Source of the DNA: Chondrus crispus
Lineage: Eukaryota > Rhodophyta > Florideophyceae > Gigartinales > Gigartinaceae
Direction of reading: 5' to 3'
Assembly: GCF_000350225.1 (NCBI RefSeq)
Contig: NW_005179131.1
Coordinates: forward strand, 124,001 to 188,000
Length of the DNA: 64,000 nucleotides
Shown here: piece after piece, positions 1 through 11,276 of the stretch
How positions within the stretch are numbered: the stretch's first letter is position 1
How the letters are laid out: each line of letters opens with the position of its first letter
Position numbers and translations under genes: made by a program
Notes under the pieces: model-generated
Databases searched by the model: none
What the model was told of the DNA's origin: nothing
Seen by the model: only the letters and a program-made list of their open reading frames with translations

Positions 1-1941
1 GTCCAAGATGGATATCATGAATCAACAGCACGATATGAGGTACCTTTCGCTGTTGTGAAGATTTGTCAGTTCAATTCTGGATTTATTCATGTTGATGTCC
101 ACAAGCATTTCCAATTATTGAAGCTCACGGACTCTGTCAGAAGAGTTTGGCTGGTTCACACCTGTCTCAGTGACCATGCCACACAATGCATTAAACCGGA
201 AGAGAATAATGTGAGTTGCACTGCCTCGATTATGGAGGGAAATATATTCTACCGCCTATCTAGGCACGACGGCTATCCTCCTCGAATGCCTTAGTTCTCC
301 GCAATTATTCCCTGAATGTCATCTGCTAAGCTTTAAATAGCAGCGAGACTATACTATATCCATGCCTGGTGTCCAAATCGAGATGTACAACTCCGATGAC
401 AACGCCCTGAACATAAAGGAAGGGACGGATTTGAAACTCGCTACACAAACAAACTCTTACGCTTATTGGCCGGAAGCATCAGGAAGACGTTTTCATGCGT
501 TGTTTCTGTGCAAGGATGAGTGGTTTTTTGGGCACCAAATGTGTGGCATGGGGGGTAGGAGGGAGACGTTTGGTGATATTATTTGTGTTGTGAGATGTGA
601 GGGCAGATTCACAAGATTGTGTCATTTAGGAGGTTGACGAGGTTGTGACACCAATCAAGAGAATACTTCCATTGAGATGCGATGTGGGGATGTTCTGCCT
701 TGAACGGCGCGAGGCAGTGACTTCGCCACACGTAAATGGGTGTAGCGGTCCTGGTGCGAAAAGACTGCGACGCTTCATTTCACGTGAAGTGCACGTGGTG
801 GTGAGAAACCGCGCGATGCGCCGATGCCATCACGGCATCTCGAGTTGATTCAAAATGCTTGGGGAAACGGCCACAAGAAGCCGGGAATGGGATGTATCCA
901 AATGTACAACCTGGACTGTGATATACCTGGTCCGAAGAGGTTGTCGCGAGTGGGTGGGAATTAGAACTGTTAGTCCAGCATTACCGCCATGGCATCATTG
1001 TCACTGTCGAACTCATTTTCTAAATCTTCTGTTCCACGTCTCGATTCATTGGTGCTACTTGGCATCGCGCCTTCGCAACTGTCAATGTCTTGCGGCGCAT
1101 AAATGTTCAATCTGGCGAACGTATATTTGGAGATTTTCATGACCGCACCGATAGCCTTCTCCCTCTCTGATCTTCCCGGTAACATATCCCGCAGTGTGAT
1201 TTCGGTATGAATAATTGGCTGTTTTTACAACCGCCTCCATATCAGTCGTAGGCCTGTCTGTTCTCCTTTCACTTGTCACGTCTCTACTGACAGCTGTCGC
1301 CTCAGAGTAAGTTGGCATTGTACCTGAACGATTGTAATTCGCTTGAGCCGAGAACAATTGCCTAAGAAACCGAACAAGTCGATTGACTGTTCGAAACACT
1401 GACGAATAAGATCCAAGCGTCTTTTCTTCCCCGAAATGGCAATACGTGCAAAGAAAGCGAAGAGCAATTCGCAAGATGTTTATATTGGGCGTCATCTCCT
1501 TCACACGGATTGCGCCACCTGTACCACCCGTGACGGTGACGTCGTAAGACGCCTGTATCACAACGTCTTTGCTTTCCAATATAAGATGAGCCAGAAGCTT
1601 CCGATTCGTGAAGGACGTGTGTGTATCTCAGCCTACAGTAGTATCAGGGATTTAGGAAGCAGCAATGGATTCCGGATCGCTGTGCAAAAATCAAAAGGTG
1701 GGTGACGAGTGAAGGCGATGGAAAGACATATATTCACTCTAGTCAACAAGTAGCAAGAGACCGCTCTCGAACAATTTAACCTTAGAACGATCCCGAGAGA
1801 TTCTGAGGCAGTCGTTGATTATTGTGACGATCCTCTTGCCAATGAAGAGAAGCTTGCGCTTATTCGGGCATGATGGATCCAGAGGTAACTCAGCTTTGAC
1901 ACAATCATGATGCATTCGCGCATTACTCATCGTTTGTTTGT
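1..1941. other. No recognisable gene
   Basis: This stretch holds only short overlapping reading frames on both strands. A minus-strand frame at 1082-1579 (165 codons, beginning at TTG rather than ATG) is the longest and shows no motif I recognise. I see no RNA gene, repeat array or transposon end here. Confidence 0.4.
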
Positions 1942-2577
1942 TCAACGCACCTGGTTGCAGCCACGCAGGCTTAGTAGAGACATGAAAAACATTCCATTGC
2001 GGTCAAAATCCGTATCAAGAAAGGCTTTGGACGTTGTAAAAGCTGCTGCATATGTTCTGATACTTTCGTCGGAGAGCGTTCTTGCGTTCATCACCGCTCG
2101 TTTCTCTGCACTGAAGCGGAAACTTGCATGTTTCTGTCCCAGTCCTTGTTTTAATTTGAACTGTGATTGGTTGTGTTTCAGACCAAACAACAGCACGCTG
2201 ACCACTCGCGATGTTATCTGGGTGTCATCTTGAGTATTGTGATAGACATCCATGAAAGAAAATAGAGTCTGGATAAGCGAACTTGAAACAGTATCCGCAT
2301 TCACCGCTGCGTTGATTTCCATAATAACTGTGGGGTTGTCTTTGAGAATTTCCTTTTCAAGGTTTTTGGTCGAAGTAACTTTACGAGACCCTCCTCGCAT
2401 CCTTGATCGCGATTGTATTTGCGAACCACCGGAGGAACTGTGAATAATGAAGAGTTTTATTTCCTCCAACACGGATGCCGTATTTGCATTGCTTTTTAGT
2501 AGGTCCGACAATTTACAATTGCAGCTGGCCATCTCGGCAGATAATCTCTTGCCCATGGCTACCATGCATTTAGTCAT
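1942..2577 (-). CDS. Hypothetical protein, 211 residues
   Basis: An ATG-initiated frame of 211 residues that I do not recognise. It is hydrophilic, with a basic patch near residues 55-70 (RSRMRGGSRK) and a helical-looking second half (FSFMDVYHNTQDDTQITSRV, then VSVLLFGLKHNQSQFKLKQG). No signal peptide or membrane segment is visible. Amino-acid composition looks protein-like rather than random: Leu, Ser and Lys are balanced and there is no low-complexity run. A proline-rich frame at 2599-2976 lies just upstream on the same strand and could be an upstream exon or a separate decayed piece; I found no splice pair that joins them convincingly. It may be the tail of a larger spliced gene or part of an old transposon. 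Confidence 0.4.
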   Translation of the reverse strand: MTKCMVAMGKRLSAEMASCNCKLSDLLKSNANTASVLEEIKLFIIHSSSGGSQIQSRSRMRGGSRKVTSTKNLEKEILKDNPTVIMEINAAVNADTVSSSLIQTLFSFMDVYHNTQDDTQITSRVVSVLLFGLKHNQSQFKLKQGLGQKHASFRFSAEKRAVMNARTLSDESIRTYAAAFTTSKAFLDTDFDRNGMFFMSLLSLRGCNQVR

Positions 2578-2598
2578 ACAATGCTCATGACTTGAAAC

Positions 2599-4262
2599 TC
2601 AGTATTGGATGATCTTCTTTACCTGAAGCACGTCTCCAGCAGACCAGGGGCCGCCCCCCGTTGTTGCATTTCTCCCTGCATCCACTTCTGGTGGGACTGT
2701 GTCAGCGTTCCTCGTCATGGATGGATCCAAGCTTGTCGGAGGAGAAGGCCGGAACTGTTTGCTCACAGGCGCCAATAAAATCGATGGAGGAGGCGGAGGC
2801 GGCCTGTTAGGGTTCGAACATGTGGCCTGATTCTGAGAGGTTTTCAGTCTTCGACGCTTCTGGACAATAGGAGTAGCGACCTGTGCTGTAGTCCTTCTCT
2901 TCTCTACAGACGCTGTAGGGTCGCCGACGCATGGTTCTTTGTATTCTTTCTGGGGCGTTGGATGATAGAGTAGCAAATAATTGAACTGAAGGTTCGGCAG
3001 AGTCGTTTCTTAATCGCAAACGGGAAGAGAACCTCCGTGTCTTTGCTGCAATTGAAGCCGTGGGTGAAGTCCTTGAAACAAAAACCGGAATGGAAGTGGG
3101 TGTCGAAGCTTCGGCCCCCCTCGAATCTGGAGGTAAGGTCGGTTGAAAGGAGGTAGGTGCTGTAGTGTAGAGAGAGCGGCGCCGTGATAGAGGGCGTGAC
3201 GCCGGGGGCGAAGCCTTCTCAGTAGACTGCGAAGAACGGTTTTGTAAGTGCGAGGATGACGAAGGTCGTTGAGATGCGAAAACTGCTGATTTCGAGGGAC
3301 GGGGGCACGATGATTGCAGATTTGAAGGAAGTCGAGAGGCTGGGAGAGAACAAGCTGTGCATTTGGTAACTGATGGGGGTAGTGAAGAAATTTTTGATTG
3401 CTGGGAGGGGTGGAAGGCGGAAGGGGAAGTGTTTTCTTCGGAGGTGAAGTATGTTTCTGAGGTTGAATGGGAACCACTCCGCGTACACATCCGAACGGAA
3501 CGTCTAAAAGGGGAGCCCATCAGGATTGGAAGGGCGGCAAACTTGACCTGCGACAGGTTCCGTTTCGGCTTGATGCGATTTCGAAGATGATTGCAATTGT
3601 TTTGCTGAAAATATATATAGTGTAGCTTTCAGGGGTATATATGAGGGTGAATGGCAAAAATATACAAAGATTGCATCCTCGCACATGCCCAGAACCGTTT
3701 TTCGAGGTTGAGCCCAAGTAAGTCTGGGCACACTCGGGCCGATGCTATCTCATCGCCTACCGCTGCAGCTGTAGTACGGAGAACATTTCAATTTCGAAAT
3801 AATTCAATTTTTGTAAATATGGAAATTAACATTGGCGAAAGGTTGATGCAGATCGGGGAATTGGAGGGGGTGTTGTAAAAGACGAAACTTTAGTCACGAG
3901 AAGCCTTTACCAACGATGAAGAGAGTACCAAAATGCAGTCTCTGGTACCTGGGATTCTCATTGAGGTCCTCTGGGACATCGACGTAATTAAACGGGAGGG
4001 ACGAAGGCGTGGTGAGAGAACGCTCACATCGGTTTAGTGGCGGGCGGAGTTGGATACTAAGGAGCTCTTGAAGGGAAGAGTGAAGGTGAAACTGAAGTAT
4101 GTTGCACAGGAGGGGCTCGATGAACAACACGGGAATGTGTGGATTCTTCCAGGTTGTAGCATAAACAACCCCCAACGTAGAGGGGTGTACTGCACCTAAA
4201 GCATAGTATGCTTTAGCTCGACGTAGACCTTTTCGGAGGGCGAGAAGACGGGGAGAACACAC
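2599..4262 (-). other. Ser/Pro-rich minus-strand frames, uncertain coding
   Basis: Several overlapping minus-strand frames occur here: 2599-2976, 2807-3520 and 3894-4262. The first two are rich in Pro and Ser, and overlap in different frames, so at most one can be real over the shared part. The frame at 3894-4262 (122 residues) has more ordinary composition (for example LHSSLQELLSIQLRPPLN), but I do not recognise it. A TATA-like AT run (atatatatag) sits near 3610-3620. I cannot decide whether this is a diverged host gene with introns or non-coding sequence. Confidence 0.25.
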
Positions 4263-4850
4263 AGTTAACGAGACAAGGAAGCGGGCCCTGGTAGCGTGGT
4301 AGAGCGGGACGGTCTGGGACGAGTGTACGCGCGGGCCGATCTACGCCTCGACGCCCCGGAGCAGCGCTGGGTAACGTACCAGCGCTGACGGGCGGAGGCG
4401 GATCTAGGCTCCCTCGCGTACTCGTGTGTCCCCTACCCGCTTTGTCCCGTTTAACGAGCGCGAAGGCGGGTCGCGCGTGTTAAGTTAAGCTGGAAGACGG
4501 ACCTAGGCGGCAGGTCGTGGACAAGTCCGTACCTGTCCCCCTTCGCTGCCGCCGGTCTGCTCCGTTATTTAATATACAATCAATCTTAACATTCTACAGT
4601 ACAGTACGGACCGTACTGTAGGGCTACTGTAGTCAGCGCGGGTCGTCCCGTGCTGACAGTACACGTGTTGTACGCGTATAGTGCGCGTGGGTATGCGCTC
4701 CTCGTACACGTGTGGGGTACACGTGTGTGCGTGTACGCTCGTGCGCCTGGTACACGTGTGGGTACACGTGTATGCGTGTGCTGCGCGCTCCTTTCTAATC
4801 TAAATGTAGTTCTGATCCACTATTATGCCACATAGGTTACATCCGCTTAG
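4263..4850. repeat. GC-rich patch with GTACACGTGT repeats, possible solo LTR
   Basis: The sequence is clearly more GC-rich than its flanks. It contains a palindromic cluster built on tacagtacagtacgg/ccgtactgtag near 4595-4625. It then has at least four copies of a GTACACGTG-like motif between about 4660 and 4770. The style, with repeated GTAC and CACGTG and a GC-rich body, recalls the LTR at 32523-33129, but there is no clear alignment over its length. A decayed solo LTR is the best guess. A CpG-rich regulatory region is an alternative. Confidence 0.3.
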
Positions 4851-5144
4851 TGGAAGATGACGCCATTCAGTTACGGTGGCGCTTTTACGAGTGCCCAGGA
4901 CAGGTTAGCTATGACAAAGACACAAAAATATCATTTGCAAGAGCGATAATGGTATTTTTGATGGGGAGGCGGGAGAAATTTCGCGAATATATAGCGTGGA
5001 GGGAAAGTGGCTATGCTTTGATCTCGAGTTGAAGAAATCGAGCGCATGGCTGTGGGTCAAGTTGAGTTCTTCTCTCGGATTGGTTCCGGATCAACCGCAG
5101 AACGGCAATGTGCACGCCTTCTAAATACTTTTAGATAGAAGATA

Positions 5145-5978
5145 TTGCTACTCATCCTGAAGCCAGTACCAAACTTCAACCCGCGACAAAGCGACACGGA
5201 CCAGGACAAATACTACGAAGAGAGCTCTACCGGAAACATTCGCTCTCGGGTAGACTGTACATTGGAGGAGTATGAGAACCTGGCCCGCGCTGATCATTCC
5301 TCGTCCGCTTCTGCCCAGTTCAAGCTATGGTTCCAAGAAACCCAGTCTCTTGTGGCCTGCACCCAGCTAGTGGAGATAATTTTCTCCTCATGCAAAGATT
5401 TGCGCACATTTAATGGCATAAATTTTGTCGCGGACATGAAAAATATTGTGCGACGGAAGAAAGGAGGAGGAGAAGAGGGAACGATGCATGAAGCAATTCC
5501 TCTTCTGGGGTTGTATGTCGCAGATGAGACCAATGAGAATTCCGCTGCGGCGATGTTAGTTGGAAAATGTATGCCATACGTGCATCGCCATGCGACTGTC
5601 GATGCTCTTGTCCGAACGAGCCGAGATTTCGATCTGCGAAACATGTCGTACACTCACCCTCTCTCCAATTCTTCACTGCAAGCTCTTGAGCTTGTAAGCG
5701 ATGTGTTCGCGGCGAGGCTTTTGGCCACACCAAGCGAGGTTTCGGAGGTCGAGGCTGTGGAAGCCGTTTTCTTGCAGCTGAACACTTTCGCGTTGCGGTG
5801 GCGTCCCATGCCCCACGCTACCAGTCGAGTTTGGAGCAGGGCTAAATGTGTTTCTGAACAAGTGTGCGGGTCTCTCGAAGTAGAGCTCCTCTACTTCATT
5901 ATTAGAGGCTTTCAGGCTGTGTCCGAAGTCAGTTATTTCGTGAAGGATGATTACTTGACGCACGTCTTTGGTACATAG
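5145..5978 (+). CDS. Hypothetical protein frame, 277 codons
   Basis: The frame is open for 277 codons but begins at TTG; the first in-frame ATG lies well inside, so an upstream exon is likely if this is a gene. A short frame just upstream (4850-5032) has similar composition and could be such an exon. The product is mostly helical-looking, with a Lys/Gly-rich patch (RRKKGGGEEG) about one third in, and ends DDYLTHVFGT. No family is recognisable and no transmembrane segment or signal peptide is seen. Composition is protein-like and the opposite strand carries only shadows. Confidence 0.4.
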   Translation: MLLILKPVPNFNPRQSDTDQDKYYEESSTGNIRSRVDCTLEEYENLARADHSSSASAQFKLWFQETQSLVACTQLVEIIFSSCKDLRTFNGINFVADMKNIVRRKKGGGEEGTMHEAIPLLGLYVADETNENSAAAMLVGKCMPYVHRHATVDALVRTSRDFDLRNMSYTHPLSNSSLQALELVSDVFAARLLATPSEVSEVEAVEAVFLQLNTFALRWRPMPHATSRVWSRAKCVSEQVCGSLEVELLYFIIRGFQAVSEVSYFVKDDYLTHVFGT

Positions 5979-8040
5979 GGTCATTGGCACATGAAAATGT
6001 AGTCATGCACCTCGTCGTAGACAAGTCTACAAATTGTGACAGTTACAGAGACTTCAAAGAGTTGTCGAGCACAAACGTGATAAACGATTAATTGTTTGTA
6101 TGTAATTCTACATAAGGCCATTCCTTAACAGAAATAAGCCTCTTCGCCCCCAGTGGCGAATAACTTGGTGCAACGAGGGAGCCTGCAGCATCCTACAACT
6201 GCCATCTATGATCATACCGCGGATTGGTATCAGCGTCTTGCGATCAACTGGATACCGGGGCAAGAGCGTACGAGTTTGCGACGTGGAGGACGGGATCCCG
6301 TCCTTCGATGAACTGTGATCGATCACAATTCATCTCGGATACGGCGATGACCGGTTGACACGATTTGATGTTTCTGTAAAAATGAGCGAATTCCAGCGGA
6401 ATGGTGATGGAAAGAGATAGCTCTGGCATGTCCTCAGGATGTACGGTACCCTTATTGCTTTCTGTTTTCCTTGAGAGAGTGGCACCTTGTTTTATAGCGC
6501 CGTCGTACAACACTTGCACTGCTTGCATGCATCCTTGCGCATGAACAGTGAGGTGGCCAAAACCCATAGACGTTTCACAAATGGGTCATTTTTTGTGCCT
6601 ACCGTACGTCGCTTCTTCTGGCCCGTAACATCAGCAGAAGGGGTCCTTCGCGTGTGGCACTGTGGTTCTATTCACGGATGGGACGTTTCGTCAGGACGCA
6701 CGGCCGCCCTCCAGCTCCCGGCAGAAAAGTCACATCGGTCGTTGCTCTAGTTGGCTGCCACAGTCTTTGCCCCCTCGGACGGGATTGCAGGGTAGTGGTT
6801 TATTGGGGCTTTTGTTTGCCGCCCTGCCTGTCGAATTCACAGCACGGTATGCCCCGTTCGTGCCATAATGCTTGCGCAGGAGCTCCAATTCTTCACTGGA
6901 GCCCAGTGACTCTTTCGCTAGCGATACATTGAGATATAGAGGGACAGTACGGCGTTTTCGTATGGGAATGAGAGCACTTCGTCAAAGAGATCGTGCGAAA
7001 TGAAAGGTTCTGCATCAATATGGAGCAAGCGCAACGCAAAACCGCAGCGCTCAAATGAAAATAGTAGGAGAAGGGTCAAAGTAGCTATGGCGCGTCGCTG
7101 TTTCCTGTCTCTGTCGGCTTTAACAAGTACCAAGGGCAACAAAAAGGAAAGCACTAGGCATTATATTTAGTTTGTAAAAGCAATTAGTTTGTTTTTGGCT
7201 CCCCAGGCTTCCGCAGAAGAAGGGTCCAAGTGGCTACGGTGCGTCGCTCTGTCCTTTCTCAGCCGGCTTTAACAAGATTAGCAAGGGCAAAAAAGGCATC
7301 TGGCACGGTCTTTGGTATGTACCCGTTAATAGTTTCCTTTATGATCCCGAACTACAGGAGGAGATTCGCAGCCGTTAGCGAAAAACCTAATAACACTATA
7401 TTCGAAAGGGTTTCTTGTCAAGGATCCTTGACGAAAACCCCTTTTGTATACATGTCGCTCGAGCGACAAGAAAACCTCGAGAGATGCGTTAGCACTGATT
7501 CAAACCCCGAAAGACCTGGGGTGGCTTCATATCATCATCATCCTTGATACTAACAAAGCGTCCCTTTACTCGGGCCGTGCATCCGAGACCTTCTTGCAAC
7601 AGTCGTACCGTACCGGATGAGTTTTCCAAACCTGTGTAAAATCGTGACTCACAGCAATTGCACATCTGTGTAATTTTGACGCGTGCCATTTCCTGATTGG
7701 CAACGTCAAAATTAAAATATTTTTACTATACTGACATTTCTGTAATGAATCTTTACCAGATATGACAAAAACTCATTTCCGTATTCACAAACAATATTTC
7801 GAATGTTCATGAACAACAATTCTGATGTTTTTAAAAAAGCGATTTTGTACTGTTTAAGAACATCAATACGAAGGTTTCATATATGTAAAGGTATTGTCAC
7901 GGAACAACAAACTACATCGTTGTTTAGTCAATACAACTACCGTTCACTGACAATAATATCATCGTTGGTGCTTTCAGAAATATTGTTTTTGGGCAACGTT
8001 TCGTAATTTTGTTAAAAGTATCGTCCAAAACCATTACTTT
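5979..8040. other. No recognisable gene
   Basis: Only short frames are found. A minus-strand frame at 6244-6567 (107 residues) has protein-like composition but no recognisable motif. From about 7690 to 8040 the sequence is AT-rich and featureless, and it ends where the retroelement remnant starts. Confidence 0.4.
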
Positions 8041-10528
8041 TTCTTGTTTTCCAGGGGTTTCCCGACGCAGTGTTTGCCGGCACCTTCCCTGCAACCTCGT
8101 CCGGAAACCGCTTCGTGTTAGTTGCGGTTGAACACCTGACAGGATGGCAAATTGCCCTATCCACCTCTGACAGTATTGCTTAAGTGGTTCTTGACTTCGT
8201 CAAGAGAGAAATCATGTACTCATTTGGCCCTCCTCGGACCATTTTTTCTGACAATCTTACCTGCTTCACAACCTCGGCCGTTTCTAGCTTTATGGCTAGG
8301 CACGGTATCACTTGGCGCACCGTCCTCGCCTACGCTCCCATTTGAAATGGTAAACCAGAGAATGGTTGGAACTTTGAAGGCTACAGTCCGTAAGACAGTT
8401 CTTGAAACTGGAATGGAATGGGACGTAACACTCATTCAGGTCCTATATAGATATCACCGACACGCCATGAGGAACGGCGTGTCGCCTTTCGAATTAATGT
8501 ATGGGGTCCCGCCTCCAATGGATTTCAGTACAGAGACAGCCGCAAGCCTAGTTATTTCTTCCTTAGACCATCATCGTCGTTTAGAACTTCTGGCTAAATC
8601 TGTTTCGCGAGCAGTTCTCTCAGGAGCCTCTGAGGAGAAGAGGCTCGTAGTATCGTCGCCTCACCTCTTCGAAGTTGGGGACAAAAGTTCTCGTCGCTCG
8701 CGGAACTTCATTCGATGGTACGAAATGGCGCGCGTTCGTGTCAAAGTTCTGCGGCCTGTGCCGGGTCTTTAAAGTTCGCCACCCGCGATACGTGATAAAG
8801 GCACAGCACGGCAGAGTACCCAGGAAGCCTATTCATACTCGCCGACTTGTCCTTTATCGCGGAAGGAAGTTCAAAGCCTAAGTCCTTTGTTCAGGCTTAA
8901 GTCTAAGGGTTAGGAATGAAATCGTTTAATGCATGTAGAAAATAGAGGCAATTGCTATCATAAAACCCGTACAAGCAAAAAAAGAGAACGGAGCTTGACT
9001 ATTTGGACTTGTTGCTTTCAGCTAGTTGCTTGCGACGTTCGCAGCACTGATTGGTGAAAGGACGGACAAGACAGACCTTTCGCATTTCACGAATTTTGAG
9101 CAGAATAACTCCATCACCAAGATAGAGCTTCAAAGCTTGAAGAGAGAAGGACATGGGGTACGGTTTCATGCAATCCAAGATGATGTGATCCTTTGACGAA
9201 ACGCACACCGTATGCAGCTTTTTTGAGCTCCCCTCAAGCGTGACAACAAATAATCCAAACTCGACATCTAGAAGTCTGCTTATCGTTGGCACAGATCCAA
9301 AGATATGCTTGAGAACTACTTCCTCTCGGTTTAGATGCTTGTTGACATCCCTTCGATCGCGAATGCACCGAGGAAGCTTTTCATACTGCACGAAGGACCT
9401 AGAGTTCTCTTTTAAGTACTCTAAATACTTGTCGGCAAGCCCTTTCGTGCCGAGAAGGCGCAGAGAGTTACAAATAGCAGACGGAATGCATAACGAAGTC
9501 TTATCTTGATATGGAGTGACACCAAGGTTGTGTAAATGGAAAGAAGAGGCCGAAGAGCTCCCTGCCTGGGCACCAGAAGCAGACATGTACAGCCAACGCC
9601 CAGGATGCTTTTAACCCCATGAATCAATGAGAACATAAGCAGACACACAATCCCTGCCGTTGTCATTGAACTTGTCTTTGGTGATCTGGGGATCGGAAGC
9701 TTGAGTTCCCCCACAGATTTCTGGGTGTAGAGCAGAATGGTATGCTTCGACTTGTCCTGTGCATCTATTGCGACGTACTTGCCGTCTTCGAAGCTAATAG
9801 ACTCAATATTCTACGACGCAACATCCATAATATCATAAGTTCGCACGTCTCCAAGTGATTCAGTTAGCCCAACTCGAGAAAGTTCATCCGAAAGGACGCC
9901 ATGGTCTCCTCTAGTGCTAAGATGGGAATATGTCGACGGAAAAGGCGGATCATTTCCGTTAAGTCCAAGTCGTACCGATTTAACTTAAGCTCAACCCACA
10001 CATGATACCAGAAACGAGGGGAGTCTTCTGAATTCTTAAACAATTTCTTCACATCTGCCCTTCGAGACAACTGTCGCATCACCATTTCGTAAACGTTTTT
10101 TCTTCTACATAAAATCAAGCATCCTTAGAAGCGAGCCGCTTGCAGGCAACTTTCCGCCTGTAATTCGGCGCGCCGCTTGCTTAGTCTGCGCCATGTCGAG
10201 TCAGATACTCCTTCCTTGCAAGGAGCAGACACCAGGACTAGAACCTATGTACTGCCACGCAAGCAATCAGGGATCCAAGCGACTGGAATCAACTAAATAA
10301 CCGCAACGCCGTCGCGGTTCATCGAGTGAAAAACACAGAAATTTGCAGTTAGTTAATACATATGAGTTGTGACAGTGCATAGCTTCATGTTAGGAAGAAC
10401 TATTTACAGTGAGGCTCCTGGTACACACGTGGAAACGTGGAGCGAATGGGAGAGTAGTGTCGATGGTGACACTAGATGTTGTCACTTCGGGTTGAAATGC
10501 GTCTTGGTGGACGGCCTGGCTGGCTGAC
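8041..10528 (+). mobile_element. Ty3/gypsy-like LTR element remnant, 3' part (copy 1)
   Basis: This is a fossil. The plus strand at 8041-8881 carries the integrase catalytic region and C-terminal part of a Ty3/gypsy pol, with recognisable pieces such as VAVEHLTGW, FVKREIM and VLAYAP. They match the integrase of the second element at 14605-15147. No gag, protease or reverse transcriptase precedes it, so the element is truncated at its 5' side and broken in several places. The pol C-terminus (ending GRKFKA) shows no chromodomain. The opposite strand carries an accessory gene (8999-10194) that converges on pol across about 120 bp. Right limit uncertain: sequence resembling the second element's LTR begins near 10529. 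Confidence 0.75.
8999..10194 (-). pseudogene. Opposite-strand accessory gene of LTR element copy 1: H3-like N-terminus, cysteine-protease-like C-terminus
   Basis: This is a broken gene inside a fossil retroelement, described by segment. It starts at ATG 10194 with MAQTKQAARRITGGKLP, which matches the canonical histone H3 tail (ARTKQTARKSTGGKAP) at 11 of 16 positions after Met. The region 9864-10118 contains VMRQLSRR, resembling the H3 alpha-N helix ALREIRRY, and PILALEETMASFRMNFLE (9873-9926), resembling H3 alpha-2 AVMALQEASEAYLVGLFE. A 195-residue open stretch (8999-9586) has QDKTSLCIPSAICNSL, then HTVCV and ILDC, in the order and style of papain-like or C39-like cysteine peptidases. It ends in a basic tail (ESNKSK). 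The same segment order recurs in copy 2. That it is element-borne rather than a host H3 fragment is inferred from this recurrence. The protease assignment is tentative. Confidence 0.6.
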
Positions 10529-10935
10529 CACGGGAGGACCCCGGGGATGAGACAGAAGATACCCCTTATATGTTGCACCCTGCCCGGATTCGGGTCTGGG
10601 GAGGGGCTCGTGTCGGAGGGATTTACTAGGTACAGTCTAGGGCAAACCCCGAGACAGATTATGAGAGACTTTTAGGGAAAATTACATTTTCTGTAGAGCG
10701 AGATTTTGTACAGTAGTCGAGGAATTTGTAGGAATTTTAGGGAAGCCCACGCGCCGACAGGGGGAATCCGGGCCTGGCAAGTGGGCGCTTCAAGAAGGAA
10801 TTGCGTAGAAATAAAAGCGTGGAAGGTGACGGGAGCGGCGGTGGAGAAGGGGGAGACACGACGCGACCACCTCACCACCAGACACCACGCCCCTACAGAA
10901 ACAGAAAAACCCAACCGCCTCCCCTTTTACCAACA
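10529..10935 (+). repeat. Probable 5' LTR of element copy 2
   Basis: The segment contains a TATA-like cttatatg near 10563 and an AATAAA-like signal in gaaataaaag near 10808. It ends in CAACA and is followed by TGGTAATATT, which would suit a primer binding site. Two blocks make it up: B (10529-10660) and A (10661-10935). Both blocks recur at 18555-18955, but in the order A then B. The 5' limit is approximate. Confidence 0.5.
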
Positions 10936-11276
10936 TGGTAATATTGTAGACGGCCGACGCAGACACAAGTGCGGGCCCTAACCCTGTAACCTACGATGGG
11001 TCGAACAGGTCAGATGTTTCTAAGTTTTTGTTCGTATACGAGAACGTCATCATGCGCGGCAAGCCTGACGGGGAGAAGGCAGGAGATATCTTATGCTACC
11101 TCGAGGGTGCCGCGTTCGACTATTATTATGACACGTATAGTTATAATGGGAGTCTGACCGAGGCCGCGAGTAACTGAGACGGTGTGAAGAGAGCCCTGTC
11201 GGACCGTTTTACGGAGACAATGAGGCCAGAACAAAACGTTCAGAAGGCTATGAGTTGCTGACTGAATGGTGGGAAC

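Noticed and set aside
1739-1945. A second exon joined to the 211-residue hypothetical gene by a GT-AG intron at 1950-1894
   Set aside because: The splice signals look fair, but the phase leads to an early stop and not into the protein-like frame.
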